Assembly: GCF_933208495.1 (NCBI RefSeq)
Contig: NZ_CAKOET010000004.1
Location: 1-64,000, forward strand
DNA length: 64,000 bases
DNA from: Convivina praedatoris
GTDB taxonomy: Bacteria > Bacillota > Bacilli > Lactobacillales > Lactobacillaceae
Reading direction: 5' to 3'
The notes beneath the pieces were generated by a model. That model was not told the origin of the DNA, did no database searches, and saw only the letters and a program-made list of their open reading frames with translations. Made by a program: the position numbers and the translations under genes. Shown in pieces: positions 53,525-63,359 of this stretch (positions are counted from its first letter, which is position 1; every line of letters begins with the position of its first letter).

Positions 53525-54844
53525 TTAATGCATTAGAGCAACTAAGATTCCCGAAACAACCAGTACCAAGGCTCCACCAATTCGGTTTCCCATCTGAGCA
53601 AAGGCAATCAAGTTCATCCGGTCGGAAGCAGCCAAAACTGAAACATTTCCTGTGCCACCCATACTGTTGTTAGCAAGACCAGCAGCAATCACTGACTCAA
53701 CTGGATATAGGCCAAAGAGCTTACCCAAGAAACCACTAGCAAGTGAAATAGTAATAATACTAGTTAAGCAAAGGACCACAAACTGCCAGTTCAAGGCGCT
53801 CATCAACTGGTGTACGTCCAACAAGGATAGTCCAACCCCAGTCAACAAGGCATGCGTCATGTTCTTAACAATTAATTGACCAAACATAACAGTGGCATCT
53901 TCATAATACTTAGGTAAAATACCAGCAGCCTTAGCCAGCACAATCAACAAGATAATAAAGGCATAGGCATTAACACCAGGCACGACCTTATTCAAAATTG
54001 TACCCAACATGAAGAAAGAGATTGAAACCATCATTCCAACACCCATCTGCATGTAATCGGGTACCAATTCAGCAGCTGGCTTTTTTTGCTGACTTTCTAG
54101 GTCATTTAGGATTTCCCCGTGACCATTATACTTACTATTAGCAAATAACTTAGAAATCAAACCAGCACTGATAATGGCTAACAAGTTACCCAAAACAACG
54201 GCTGGGAAAAGCTGTGACAAAATCCCATTGGCTGAAACGCCCAAGGCCTTGGCATAAATACCAGACATAGGTACGATTCCAGCACCCACACCACCAGACA
54301 TAATTGGCAATGATACATACAAAATCGAGTGGTTAAAGCCAGCGCCGATTAGCATACCTACTAAGCCGACTACCAATCCAGTCACAGCCATTGAAATGAA
54401 GGCCACTGGCAAGAATCGAACGGCAGCTTTTAGCAGTTCCTTACGATCCATTTTAAAAATCGAAGAAGCAATCAATGAGACGATATATAGTCCCAAGAAA
54501 TCCATCTTATTAACAAAGGTTGAAGCCGTAACTACTACTGAATGTGGTACGACACCGGTTGTGGCCAAAATAGCAGCCCCTAGGATAGTGAAAACCGCCC
54601 CACCACCTAGATAAGAACGAAAAATTGGTAAGTTCGCTCCCAAGTAGTACAAAATGTGCCCCATTAATACTAGGGCAAAAATCGCCCCAATCATGGTCTT
54701 GGGTAAGACGTTATATCTAATCGCAATAATGAGCAATATACCCATCAAGAAATATGCAACTAGACCAATGCCACTGACCCGAATTTTATCCCATTTGCTC
54801 AAAAGCGCCTTAAACCCGCTCTGAGCCTCCTGATTATCCGTCAT
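53525..54844 (-). CDS. citP: Citrate transporter, 2-hydroxycarboxylate family
   Basis: 439 residues and about 11 helices. It carries the two signature reentrant-loop motifs of the 2HCT family: SGGVGAG and NNSMGGTGNVSVL, the latter followed by the conserved Arg of ASDRM. Family members CitP, CitS and MleP exchange citrate or malate. As the last gene of a citrate lyase operon, this is most likely a citrate-lactate or citrate-proton carrier. AGGAGG precedes the ATG. Confidence 0.92.
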   Translation of the reverse strand: MTDNQEAQSGFKALLSKWDKIRVSGIGLVAYFLMGILLIIAIRYNVLPKTMIGAIFALVLMGHILYYLGANLPIFRSYLGGGAVFTILGAAILATTGVVPHSVVVTASTFVNKMDFLGLYIVSLIASSIFKMDRKELLKAAVRFLPVAFISMAVTGLVVGLVGMLIGAGFNHSILYVSLPIMSGGVGAGIVPMSGIYAKALGVSANGILSQLFPAVVLGNLLAIISAGLISKLFANSKYNGHGEILNDLESQQKKPAAELVPDYMQMGVGMMVSISFFMLGTILNKVVPGVNAYAFIILLIVLAKAAGILPKYYEDATVMFGQLIVKNMTHALLTGVGLSLLDVHQLMSALNWQFVVLCLTSIITISLASGFLGKLFGLYPVESVIAAGLANNSMGGTGNVSVLAASDRMNLIAFAQMGNRIGGALVLVVSGILVALMH

Positions 54845-54923
54845 ATTTTCCTCCTAATGACACAGCATATAAGTTATACACGTCGCTCATTTTATCACAT
54901 AAATGTGCAAAAAAGAACAACTA

Positions 54924-55724
54924 TTATAACTTTATTAACTGTAAAAATCTAACCACTTCTTCATCAAAAACAGCTGGACACTCTAAATGAATTAAATGCC
55001 CACTAGTTGGCACTAACACCATCCTCGAATCGCTGTTTAACAAGGGCTTAATCGCCTCTTGATAGCCAGTCCGCCACAGTGGTGATTGCCCCCCTACCAT
55101 AAATAACTGAGGCAGCGTCACATCATACAAGGTTCCACGCCAGTCCTGACACAAATGATTCACTAGCAACGGATAAACCAAGTCCTCATTGAAGGGATGC
55201 AATTTTTTTTGCTCAATCAATTGTTTCTTTAAATCGGCACCCACTGGCAAGACGGTCATTTTATGATGCATAATAGTTGGCGCCAACAGTGGTAAATTCT
55301 CCCAACTAATATCAAACAAACCATTTGGCCAATCTGGTGCATTTAATAACTGCGGTGATTCGTCAACTGCCACGACTGCTTTGATTTTAGCTTGCCCAAA
55401 CAAGGACAGATAGGCCCAGATAACACTAGCACCCATCGAATGTCCAATCAAGACCACCTGATCCAGTTGTAAGTAGGTTATTAATTCTTCTAAATCAGCG
55501 GCTAAGCGACTAATGCGTAAATTTTTGCTGGTTCGTGTCGACTGACCATGGCTACGCCAATCCATTGTCACCACTCGATAACCCTGTTGACTAAAAAATT
55601 CAACTTGCTCCTGCCATTCCAACTGTGTACCAGAAAAACCAGCCCCAAAAATTAAAACTGTTCCCGTCCCACCGGTATCTTGATAGGACAAGGATACGCC
55701 ATCGTTTGTTTTAAAACGCATCAT
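54924..55724 (-). CDS. Alpha/beta hydrolase inside the citrate operon
   Basis: 266 residues. Nucleophile S96 in GHSMGAS, an oxyanion-region GAGFSG, an acid near VGGQSPLWR, and His in SGHLIHLECP. The cap is short. Its start overlaps the citXG stop by 4 bp (ATGA), so it is translationally coupled to citrate lyase maturation genes. The substrate is unknown. It occupies the place where citR lies in the described Weissella paramesenteroides citMCDEFGRP operon. A role as esterase or thioesterase on lyase acyl groups is possible but only inferred. Confidence 0.85.
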   Translation of the reverse strand: MMRFKTNDGVSLSYQDTGGTGTVLIFGAGFSGTQLEWQEQVEFFSQQGYRVVTMDWRSHGQSTRTSKNLRISRLAADLEELITYLQLDQVVLIGHSMGASVIWAYLSLFGQAKIKAVVAVDESPQLLNAPDWPNGLFDISWENLPLLAPTIMHHKMTVLPVGADLKKQLIEQKKLHPFNEDLVYPLLVNHLCQDWRGTLYDVTLPQLFMVGGQSPLWRTGYQEAIKPLLNSDSRMVLVPTSGHLIHLECPAVFDEEVVRFLQLIKL

Positions 55725-57121
55725 ACTACTCCTTGTAAACGAGCCAAAAAGATGGTTAAGACCAAAGTATCGGCAGCCCCGCCTAGGCTTAAATTACGTT
55801 TAATAAAGTCTTGATCTAGGTTAGCCAAGAAAGTACGGCCAGCTTCACGCTGACTGCCTCCTAAAGCAAAATATTCAGCCGACCATGCCCGCATTTCTGC
55901 TAAAATTGCTGGGCTTCCAGCCCTTTTTATTAGCGTTGAATCAGCTAATTGACCAGCAATTAGCATTAAAGTATCTAAATAACGTTGATTATCAGCACCG
56001 GTTGCCTGACCTAAAAATGGTAGCGCCAATTCAAAAACCATCGGAAAGGCCTGGGCTGCCTCTCCCCGAATACCAGTCAATTGATAACGCTGATATTGCT
56101 GCTGACCAGCGGTCAAAGCTTTTTGCTCTGCTAAGCCCTGCTGCAAATCAGTTGCTACCAAATTAGCGGTCATCGCCTGAATGGTCTGACGTAATTTACC
56201 AGCATGACTTGGTCCAGTCCGAGTAATCTGGGCTAAAGCCGCAATCATAATACCTAAGGAAAAAATTAAACCCTTATGGGTGTTAACGCCCTGCGTTGCT
56301 AAATACATCGCCTGTTCCGCCTGTATACCAGCTTGGCGGACTTGTTCAAATAAACTTGTTAAATCCGTTCCTTGAAAATTATGTCCCAGCTCAAAAGCTT
56401 GGACAAAGTACGGCCTTAAGGCCAAACTACTTTCAATAAAGGTAAAAGCCGTCATATCCTGATGAGAACCATTACTAGCGGGATCAACCAAACCTGGTTT
56501 AGGGGTCACGGTCACCTCATCCAGTAGAGCCGTCAAAGCCGCATTGATAACTGTATCCTCTCCCCAGTTAAATAAATAAAAGTTCTCTTGGTAGTAATTA
56601 GCATAAAGACTGTTGATGACCTGGTAAGCCTCCATCAAGGAATGGCGCTGGATTTTAATACAACTTTTAGCATCTTGATTACAAATCAAACAGGTCCGAG
56701 GCGCAAAGCCCAAATCTTGACGTGATAGTTGATATTTTTCATCCTGACCAGCCATCAAATCCACATCAAACAAACGCCCCAGTGGAAAATTATCTTCAAA
56801 TTTAATGGTCAATTGTTTTAGCGCAGATAAGTTACCTGTAACCACCAAAAAGGCTTCCGGCCCAGTATTTAAGTTGGCTTCCATCCGACTATGTTCAATC
56901 ACTTGGCCAGTCAACTGACTCAGTAAAACTCGCCATCCGGTTTGAAAAATACGTGCCAAATAATCGTTATTTTTAATCGGACCCGGAATATTTAACTTAA
57001 AGCTGATGACAATCTTATTAGGATAGCGCTGTTCTAATTGATTTTGATAATGACTCCGCTTTTCACGCTGTAATAAAACAGCACTTAAATCAGTGGATTT
57101 GCCCTTAGAAAAAATATTCAT
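55721..57121 (-). CDS. citXG: CitX-CitG fusion (lyase ACP prosthetic group assembly)
   Basis: 466 residues. Residues about 10-180 are CitX (GRLFDVDLM, RTCLICNQDAKSCIKIQRHS). About 180-466 are CitG (LDEVTVTPKPGLVDPASNGSH, THKGLIFSLGI). CitG makes triphosphoribosyl-dephospho-CoA; CitX attaches it to CitD. Start 57121 is preferred over 57127 because AGGA lies 5 nt before it. The fused form is known in other bacteria. Confidence 0.9.
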   Translation of the reverse strand: MNIFSKGKSTDLSAVLLQREKRSHYQNQLEQRYPNKIVISFKLNIPGPIKNNDYLARIFQTGWRVLLSQLTGQVIEHSRMEANLNTGPEAFLVVTGNLSALKQLTIKFEDNFPLGRLFDVDLMAGQDEKYQLSRQDLGFAPRTCLICNQDAKSCIKIQRHSLMEAYQVINSLYANYYQENFYLFNWGEDTVINAALTALLDEVTVTPKPGLVDPASNGSHQDMTAFTFIESSLALRPYFVQAFELGHNFQGTDLTSLFEQVRQAGIQAEQAMYLATQGVNTHKGLIFSLGIMIAALAQITRTGPSHAGKLRQTIQAMTANLVATDLQQGLAEQKALTAGQQQYQRYQLTGIRGEAAQAFPMVFELALPFLGQATGADNQRYLDTLMLIAGQLADSTLIKRAGSPAILAEMRAWSAEYFALGGSQREAGRTFLANLDQDFIKRNLSLGGAADTLVLTIFLARLQGVV

Positions 57122-57183
57122 AAACATCCTATAAAATTATGTACCCAGGCCACTAAATGGCCCGACTGTTGCATCAATAACAA

Positions 57184-58722
57184 TTAATCTTTGACTTGCT
57201 TAATGACATCAATCAAAGTACCATCACGATATTCTGCCAAAGCAACTACTCGATCAGTAAACTGCAATGGTTCTGGGGTTCCCACAATCTTTTGGGCCCG
57301 TTCTTGCAGTTCTTCAATCGTATAGATTGGCAAACCAGGTACCTTCGAGAGAGCTTCGATCAAGTCAGTACGCTTAGGATTAATGGCTAATCCAATTTCA
57401 GTCACGACTACATCAATTGAATCACCTGGTGTAATTACAGTGGTCACATCTGGCACGATAGTCGCAATTCGACCACGAACCAATGGAGCTGAAATAATTG
57501 TCAACTTAGCGGTAGCAGCATCTTGATGGCCACCAATGGCACCACGAATAACACCATCTGACCCTGACATAACATTAACATTGAACTTGGTATCAATTTC
57601 CAAAGCTGACAAAATAGCAACGTCCAACTTATCAACCATTGCCCCCTTGTTAGCTGGATCAGCATACCAAGAAGCATCGATTTCTTGTTGATTAGGGTTA
57701 GACTTCATTGAAAAAGCAGCGCCCTTATCAAAGTCTTGGACATCCATAATCTTTTTAACAAGACCTTCTTCCAACAAATCAATGGTTGGCTTGGTAATAC
57801 CACCCAAAGCAAAGGAAGCTGTAATGTGATTATCCAACATGGCTTGACGCAAGAAACGCGTAACCGCCAAAGCTGCTCCACCTGAACCAGTCTGGAATGA
57901 GAAGCCTTCCTTAAAGTACGGTGAATGGATGATGACATCATTTACCATCTTAGCGATTTGAAGTTCTTTAGGATCCTTAGTAAAACGAGTGGCACCTGAA
58001 CCGATTTTATCCGGATCACCAACCTTGTCGACCTTAACAACATAATCAACTTGCGTTTGCTTAATTGAGGCTGGAGTATTTGGATAAGGCTTCAAATCAT
58101 CAGTAATCAAGACCAAAGTATTGGCATATTGGGCATCCATCAAAGCATAACCCAAAGAACCAAAGGCAGTCTCACCATTCATTCCGTTAGCATTTCCCAT
58201 TTCATCGGCGTTTGGTACACCCAAGAAAGCCACGTCAATCTTGATATCACCATTTTCAATGGCTCGGGCACGACCACCATGCGAACGGAAAATTACGGGA
58301 TTCTTCAAGGCACCGTGAGAGACAACATCTCCTAAACTACCACGCATTCCTGAAGAAGTAATGTTGGTAACAACCCCTTTTTCAATAGCTTCAACCACAA
58401 TATCATTCATAACATTGGTCAAAGAAGAAGGCGCAAGTGTTAGGTCCTTTAGGCCATGGTCAATAATACTACGCATTACCATGTTGAAAACAAAGTCTCC
58501 CTCACGGAAATGATGGTGGAATGAAATCGTCATGCCATCGCGGACAGTTTCTTCCACAATTTTATCAATTGATTCAACAACCTTATTTGGACCAGTGGTT
58601 GCTTGAACTTTCGGTGCCACGCGTTGGTTAACTTGGTGACCATATTCAACGCTTTCAAAGGGCTTGTAACCAGTGCTGGCTAAAATTTCATCTGGTATTT
58701 CGCGATTCACTTTATTTTTCAA
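57184..58722 (-). CDS. citF: Citrate lyase alpha subunit (citrate CoA-transferase)
   Basis: 512 residues, the family's length. It starts with TTG at 58722 (GGAGGG upstream) and overlaps citE by 11 bp. Conserved stretches: [38 protein letters not shown], and [16 protein letters not shown]. It transfers the ACP from acetyl- to citryl-thioester in the citrate lyase complex. Confidence 0.94.
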   Translation of the reverse strand: MKNKVNREIPDEILASTGYKPFESVEYGHQVNQRVAPKVQATTGPNKVVESIDKIVEETVRDGMTISFHHHFREGDFVFNMVMRSIIDHGLKDLTLAPSSLTNVMNDIVVEAIEKGVVTNITSSGMRGSLGDVVSHGALKNPVIFRSHGGRARAIENGDIKIDVAFLGVPNADEMGNANGMNGETAFGSLGYALMDAQYANTLVLITDDLKPYPNTPASIKQTQVDYVVKVDKVGDPDKIGSGATRFTKDPKELQIAKMVNDVIIHSPYFKEGFSFQTGSGGAALAVTRFLRQAMLDNHITASFALGGITKPTIDLLEEGLVKKIMDVQDFDKGAAFSMKSNPNQQEIDASWYADPANKGAMVDKLDVAILSALEIDTKFNVNVMSGSDGVIRGAIGGHQDAATAKLTIISAPLVRGRIATIVPDVTTVITPGDSIDVVVTEIGLAINPKRTDLIEALSKVPGLPIYTIEELQERAQKIVGTPEPLQFTDRVVALAEYRDGTLIDVIKQVKD

Positions 58723-59623
58723 TGTAGTTTCCCTCCGAATCCACTAAATTGTTAGCCTTAGCTAACCGCATTACACGTTCTGCCCGCAAAACGACTGGTC
58801 GATCAACCATCTGACCATTCATAGCGATAACACCAGAACCCTTACGACGGGCTTCCTCAATGGCAGCAATCACGTTTTGAGCATTCAAAATTTCCTTAGC
58901 AGTTGGTTGATAAACTTCGTTAACCATCGCGATTTGGCGAGGATTAATCAAAGACTTACCATCAAAACCAAGTTGGTGAATCAAGCGTGTTTCACGATAG
59001 AAACCTTCAGTATCATCCAAATTAGTAAAGACCGTATCAAAGGCGGCAATGCCAGCTGCTCGGGCAGCATGTAAAATTACATTACGGGCATATAGCAATT
59101 CTTGACCATCAGGGTAACGATGAGTCTTCATGTCAGTGGTGTAATCTTCAGCTGAAAGAGCGATACCAATCATCCGATCTGAAGCAGCCGCAATTTCATT
59201 GGCGTTTACAACACCCTGAGCTGATTCAATCGCTGCCATCAAGTGAGTTGAACCAACTTCACGACCGAATTCCTTTTCGGCAGATTCAACTAACTGCTCC
59301 AACTCTTTAATCATTTCAGCGGATTCAACTTTAGGCAAACGAATGACATCAATATTAGCCTTAACCATGGCCTTAATATCATTTTCATAAAAAGGTGTGT
59401 CCAAACCGTTGATTCGAACGACCAATTCAGCATTACCATAATCAACAGTTTTTAAAGCTTCATAAACTAGATAGCGGGCAGCGTCTTTTTCGGTAATTGA
59501 CACAGCATCTTCCAAATCAAACATGATTGAATCAGCACCGAAAATTCCAGCATCTTTGACCATAGCCGGGTTATTACCGGGCACAAACATCATTGTCCGA
59601 CGTAAACGTTCTTCAGCAACCAT
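58712..59623 (-). CDS. citE: Citryl-ACP lyase, beta subunit
   Basis: 303 residues from ATG 59623, which shares one base with the citD stop (TAATG). HpcH/HpaI-type fold: [26 protein letters not shown] (metal-binding Glu/Asp), [10 protein letters not shown]. It cleaves citryl-ACP into acetyl-ACP and oxaloacetate. An upstream in-frame ATG at 59638 lies inside citD and is unlikely. Confidence 0.95.
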   Translation of the reverse strand: MVAEERLRRTMMFVPGNNPAMVKDAGIFGADSIMFDLEDAVSITEKDAARYLVYEALKTVDYGNAELVVRINGLDTPFYENDIKAMVKANIDVIRLPKVESAEMIKELEQLVESAEKEFGREVGSTHLMAAIESAQGVVNANEIAAASDRMIGIALSAEDYTTDMKTHRYPDGQELLYARNVILHAARAAGIAAFDTVFTNLDDTEGFYRETRLIHQLGFDGKSLINPRQIAMVNEVYQPTAKEILNAQNVIAAIEEARRKGSGVIAMNGQMVDRPVVLRAERVMRLAKANNLVDSEGNYIEK

Positions 59624-59916
59624 TAAATCACCTTCCAATCTGGCTCATCAGCCATGTCCAAGGCCCGTTGTACAACCGTAATTGCTCGAGCCTTAACCAC
59701 CATATCCAAGGCCCCCTTGTCAACAACTTTAACCTTGGCATCATGGATATCATAGGTATTCAATACATCAGTAATGGTGGCTTGAATAGCCTTTCCAAAC
59801 TGTTTAGCGACATCAGAAACCAAATCAAATTCTAAGCCATTACTACCTTGGCTCAGCATAATTTGGATATCTGAGGATTCTAATGTTCCCGCCATAGCGG
59901 TTTTCTTAATTTCCAT
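59623..59916 (-). CDS. citD: Citrate lyase acyl carrier protein, gamma subunit
   Basis: 97 residues from ATG 59916 (MEIKKTAMAGTLESSD). The conserved Ser in TLESSD is the attachment point for phosphoribosyl-dephospho-CoA. Starting at 59937 instead would add seven residues not seen in the family. Overlaps citC by 11 bp and citE by 1 bp. Confidence 0.94.
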   Translation of the reverse strand: MEIKKTAMAGTLESSDIQIMLSQGSNGLEFDLVSDVAKQFGKAIQATITDVLNTYDIHDAKVKVVDKGALDMVVKARAITVVQRALDMADEPDWKVI

Positions 59917-60970
59917 TAATCTGCTGTCCTTTCTCAATTCGCGCCTGTAATTGGGCTAAGTGTCCGGTGATAAATTGCCCAGTGGTAGCTGGTACAAGGT
60001 TTTCCCAACCAGCTTGATTGCCCTGAGCAATGGCCTGCCGAACGTCCCGGGCGGAGACAGTTGCTTGATTGCCATCTGCTGCCAAACGGGGCACGATAAT
60101 CACATCGACTGCCGGTGGCAATTCTTTTTGCAACGTTTCGTTATAAATATTAGTTGTATGAGATTGTGGCTCACTGCCCAGATAGCGACGATCAATCCGC
60201 AAAGCTGGCGCAATGTTATTTTTAAATAATCGTGCATCCAAAGTTGTCTGATAGCCAATCACTTGATCCGGATTCTTAATGAAATACGATGGAAAGCTCA
60301 AGAAACTAACCATATAATCGCCACCATTAACAACCACTACATTTGATAAATCAGCACAACCAGCGATAACTAAGTCCATTCGTTCTTGGGTTGTAAAGAG
60401 TGAGGCATCCTGATTAACCACAAAGACATAAACAAAATCATTGGCTTGAGCGGCCTGTTCTACTAAGTAACGATGGCCCTTGGTAAAGGGATTCGCATTC
60501 ATCACAATACTAGCAATATTTTGAGCCTGTTGGGGTGCCTGAGGTAAATTAGCTAGGTAATCATCAATATTGGGCGTTCCTCGTTCTAATATGACACCGG
60601 TTGGACTATCTGCTAGGCTTTTAAACCCAACGTGTTCGAAACTAACCCGATATTCTGGCTTGGTGAAAACAAAAGCATGAAAGCGTCCCCATTGGGCCAT
60701 TTGATTTAATAAGGCCGTAATCAAAGTGTTAAAACGAGCTCCCTTTTGGTCACTCCCCTTATCACATACTGCGATGTATTTGATTACTTCGTTGGCAATG
60801 GAACCTGTACCGACTAAGTTTTCCGACTCGTCATACATCCCCAAAGTAATCTCTATTTGAGCTAACTCCTCGGGCACAAAATTATCAACCCCACGAGCAG
60901 TTAGAAAATTTTCCCAAACCTTTTTTAAACGTGATTGTTGCAAATAAATCGGCCGAATAACTGCTGTCAT
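59906..60970 (-). CDS. citC: Citrate lyase ligase
   Basis: 354 residues. An N-terminal GNAT-like part (about 1-140) and a nucleotidyltransferase-fold part with NANPFTKGHRYL (HxGH-type). It acetylates the CitD prosthetic thiol with acetate and ATP, activating the lyase. 6 bp after citM. Confidence 0.94.
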   Translation of the reverse strand: MTAVIRPIYLQQSRLKKVWENFLTARGVDNFVPEELAQIEITLGMYDESENLVGTGSIANEVIKYIAVCDKGSDQKGARFNTLITALLNQMAQWGRFHAFVFTKPEYRVSFEHVGFKSLADSPTGVILERGTPNIDDYLANLPQAPQQAQNIASIVMNANPFTKGHRYLVEQAAQANDFVYVFVVNQDASLFTTQERMDLVIAGCADLSNVVVVNGGDYMVSFLSFPSYFIKNPDQVIGYQTTLDARLFKNNIAPALRIDRRYLGSEPQSHTTNIYNETLQKELPPAVDVIIVPRLAADGNQATVSARDVRQAIAQGNQAGWENLVPATTGQFITGHLAQLQARIEKGQQINGN

Positions 60971-60976
60971 AACTGA

Positions 60977-62128
60977 TTAACCTTGAGCCTTAGCGTACTC
61001 AACCACCTTTTGGCTAACCGCAGCCACAACTCCTTCGCTAAAGACACCAGGAACGATATCATCAGCTTTAGGATTTTGAACCAAGTCGGCTAAACCTTGA
61101 GCAACGTTAACCTCTAAATCCATGTCAACATGCTTCAAATCAGTCGCTAACAATCCCTTAAACAAACCAGGGAATACCAAAACATTGTTAACTTGATTAG
61201 GCCATTGTGATGAACCTGTTGCTACAACTGCCGCTCCACCAGCTTGTGCCTCTTCAGGCAAAATTTCCGGTACGGGATTGGCTAAGGCAAAAACAATCGC
61301 CTGATCCGCCATTTGGGCCACTTGCTCACTAGTCAAAACATTGGCATCGGACAAACCGATGAAGACATCTTGTCCAGCAATTACTTCATCTAGAGTTGAT
61401 CCTGGCGTTTGAACAACTTCTTGGGCAATTTGACGTTGGAATTCGTTATAACGCATATCGTCAATATGCACGACCCCGTGGATATCAACCAAGGTTAACT
61501 TTTTAGCACCAGCAGCTAACAAAATCTTAGCTGTAGCAACACCGGCAGCCCCCATCCCATTAATTAAAATGTTCATATCACTGAGATGCTTACCAACCAC
61601 CTTAGCCGCATTAATTAAAGCAGCCAATACAACAATGGCGGTTCCGGTTTGATCATCGTGATAAACCGGAATATCCAATTCTTCGCTTAAACGCTTTTCA
61701 ATGTTAAACACCCGTGGAGCTGCAATATCCTCCAAATGGATTCCAGCAAAAGAAGGAGCCATATTTTTAACGGTATTTACAAATTCATCTTCACTCACCT
61801 GATTCAAAGCCATTGGAATCGCGTCTACGTTGGCAAAGTTCTTGTAAATCAGCGCTTTTCCTTCAACAATGGGCAATCCGGCCGCTGGTCCAATGTTTCC
61901 TAGCCCCAAGACAGCCGATCCATCAGTAATGATTGGAATTAACTTCCCACTCATAGTATATAGCTTCTTTTTTTCAGGATTAGCAGCGATTAACTTTGCT
62001 AAACCTGCTACTCCAGGAGTATAAGCCTCCCCTAAATCAGTATTTGTCTTAATATCGAATTCGGATTTGATGTCCAAAACCCCTTGATGGGCTGCGTGAA
62101 TATTAAGGACTTCGTCCATATCTACCAT
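60977..62128 (-). CDS. citM: Malic-enzyme-type oxaloacetate decarboxylase
   Basis: 383 residues. Malic enzyme motifs: YTPGVAGL, TDGSAVLGLGNIGP, HDDQTGTAIVVLA, and the NAD-binding INGMGAAGVATAK. In Lactococcus/Weissella-type citrate operons this protein (CitM) decarboxylates the oxaloacetate released by citrate lyase to pyruvate. Malate oxidation is the alternative. It is the promoter-proximal gene of the operon. AAGGAG lies 8 nt before the ATG. Confidence 0.9.
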   Translation of the reverse strand: MVDMDEVLNIHAAHQGVLDIKSEFDIKTNTDLGEAYTPGVAGLAKLIAANPEKKKLYTMSGKLIPIITDGSAVLGLGNIGPAAGLPIVEGKALIYKNFANVDAIPMALNQVSEDEFVNTVKNMAPSFAGIHLEDIAAPRVFNIEKRLSEELDIPVYHDDQTGTAIVVLAALINAAKVVGKHLSDMNILINGMGAAGVATAKILLAAGAKKLTLVDIHGVVHIDDMRYNEFQRQIAQEVVQTPGSTLDEVIAGQDVFIGLSDANVLTSEQVAQMADQAIVFALANPVPEILPEEAQAGGAAVVATGSSQWPNQVNNVLVFPGLFKGLLATDLKHVDMDLEVNVAQGLADLVQNPKADDIVPGVFSEGVVAAVSQKVVEYAKAQG

Positions 62129-62179
62129 GCATTTTCTCCTTACTTTTTTCTAATCAATGTAACCCGCTTCACAATTATT

Positions 62180-62208
62180 ATTTTAGTTGGATTGCAGCCA
62201 AAAGTAAA
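62180..62208 (-). promoter_or_regulatory. Candidate cit operon promoter
   Basis: Minus strand TTTACT (62203-62208), 17-bp spacer, TAAAAT (62180-62185), about 52 bp before citM. The -35 is weak, as expected for an activator-dependent promoter. Confidence 0.5.
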
Positions 62209-62288
62209 GGTAACTTTTTGAAAAATTAGATTAAATAATCTTATTTTTAAAAATTAAAATGAATTTAGCTGAATTAAAAATCCCAATT

Positions 62289-62320
62289 AAAAATAAAGTG
62301 ACTTATATCACTTTATTTTT
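62289..62320. promoter_or_regulatory. Inverted repeat, candidate CitI operator
   Basis: Perfect 13-bp inverted repeat AAAAATAAAGTGA/TCACTTTATTTTT with a 6-bp spacer, in the citI-citM intergenic region. Its right arm touches the citI -35. A CitI binding site is more likely than a terminator, because no gene ends here. Confidence 0.55.
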
Positions 62321-62347
62321 GCTTGTTAAAAAATGTTAGTTTATACT
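62319..62347 (+). promoter_or_regulatory. Promoter of citI
   Basis: TTGCTT (62319-62324), 17-bp spacer, TATACT (62342-62347). Confidence 0.55.
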
Positions 62348-62384
62348 ACTTTATAAATGAATTTAACGGGATGGAGATTCTTAC

Positions 62385-63329
62385 ATGGTAACCACTAATG
62401 TCCTAGCTCAAATCGCTGAGGACTACTACTTAAATAAAAAATCTTTTGGTCAAATTGCTGAAAAATATGACCTCAGCCGCTATTTAATTAATAAATATCT
62501 CAATGAGGCGGTCAAAACTGGCGTAGTGAAGATTGAAATCACCGCCCTAGCCAGCCGTAATCCTCAACTTGAACAAGTCTTTAAAGAGGAATTCCTGCAA
62601 ACTAATTGCTATATCATTCAAGATAGCACCACTTCAACAGCTACCGAGGAATCTCTATCTAAGTATGCTGCTAACCTCTTGGTTAAACATTTACTGGATA
62701 ATGATCATATTGTTGGGGCAGCTTGGGGTGATACCATGCTTAGCCTAGTCGAAAGTATTAGTACTGCACCATTGGATCAAATTAAGTTCACCCAATTTAT
62801 TGGTGATAATATGAAATACAATTCTATGGCCGGAGCCATGCCAATTGTCGAAAAAGCGGCCAAAAAAGTCGCCGGTGAGTTCTTAACCTTACCAGCACCA
62901 CTGTATTTAGCCAATGATGACTTGCGTCAAAACCTGACTCAGGAACCTTCTTTAGCTAATACGCTCAACATGGCGGCTAAGATGGATACACTCATCACTG
63001 GAATTGGCACATTGGCCTCTTTACAATCAATTCCAATTTGGCATGATCATATGGACCAACTCTTTCCGAATTTAGCTAGCAAACAAATTGCCGGTATGAT
63101 TTATGGTCGGCCATTTGATAGTCAAGGACGTATCCTTAATCCAAACCAAGATAAGGTTTTTGGTCTATCACTTGATCACATTTTACAAGTTCCTAAACGA
63201 ATTTGTTTAGTTCGGAGTAAATCCAAGTCCCAAGCAACCTTAGGCGTTTTACGGGCTGGCCTCGTCACTGATTTAATTTTTAGCGAGTCGCTCGCCTACC
63301 GGATTTTAAATGAAAATGATTATATTTAA
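62385..63329 (+). CDS. citI: SorC-family citrate operon regulator
   Basis: 314 residues. N-terminal HTH: YYLNKKSFGQIAEKYDLSRYLINKYL (about 13-38). The rest is a SorC sugar-binding-like domain (VGAAWGDTMLSLVE, LITGIGTLASL). Divergent from the cit operon. In Weissella, CitI activates both promoters when citrate is present; the inverted repeat between the genes would be its site. GGGATGGAG precedes the ATG. Confidence 0.9.
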   Translation: MVTTNVLAQIAEDYYLNKKSFGQIAEKYDLSRYLINKYLNEAVKTGVVKIEITALASRNPQLEQVFKEEFLQTNCYIIQDSTTSTATEESLSKYAANLLVKHLLDNDHIVGAAWGDTMLSLVESISTAPLDQIKFTQFIGDNMKYNSMAGAMPIVEKAAKKVAGEFLTLPAPLYLANDDLRQNLTQEPSLANTLNMAAKMDTLITGIGTLASLQSIPIWHDHMDQLFPNLASKQIAGMIYGRPFDSQGRILNPNQDKVFGLSLDHILQVPKRICLVRSKSKSQATLGVLRAGLVTDLIFSESLAYRILNENDYI

Positions 63330-63359
63330 AAGCCGTTCAATTAATTGAACGGCTTTTTT
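63328..63359. terminator. Bidirectional terminator after citI
   Basis: AAAAGCCGTTCAATT/AATTGAACGGCTTTT perfect stem, T-runs on both sides. Confidence 0.92.
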
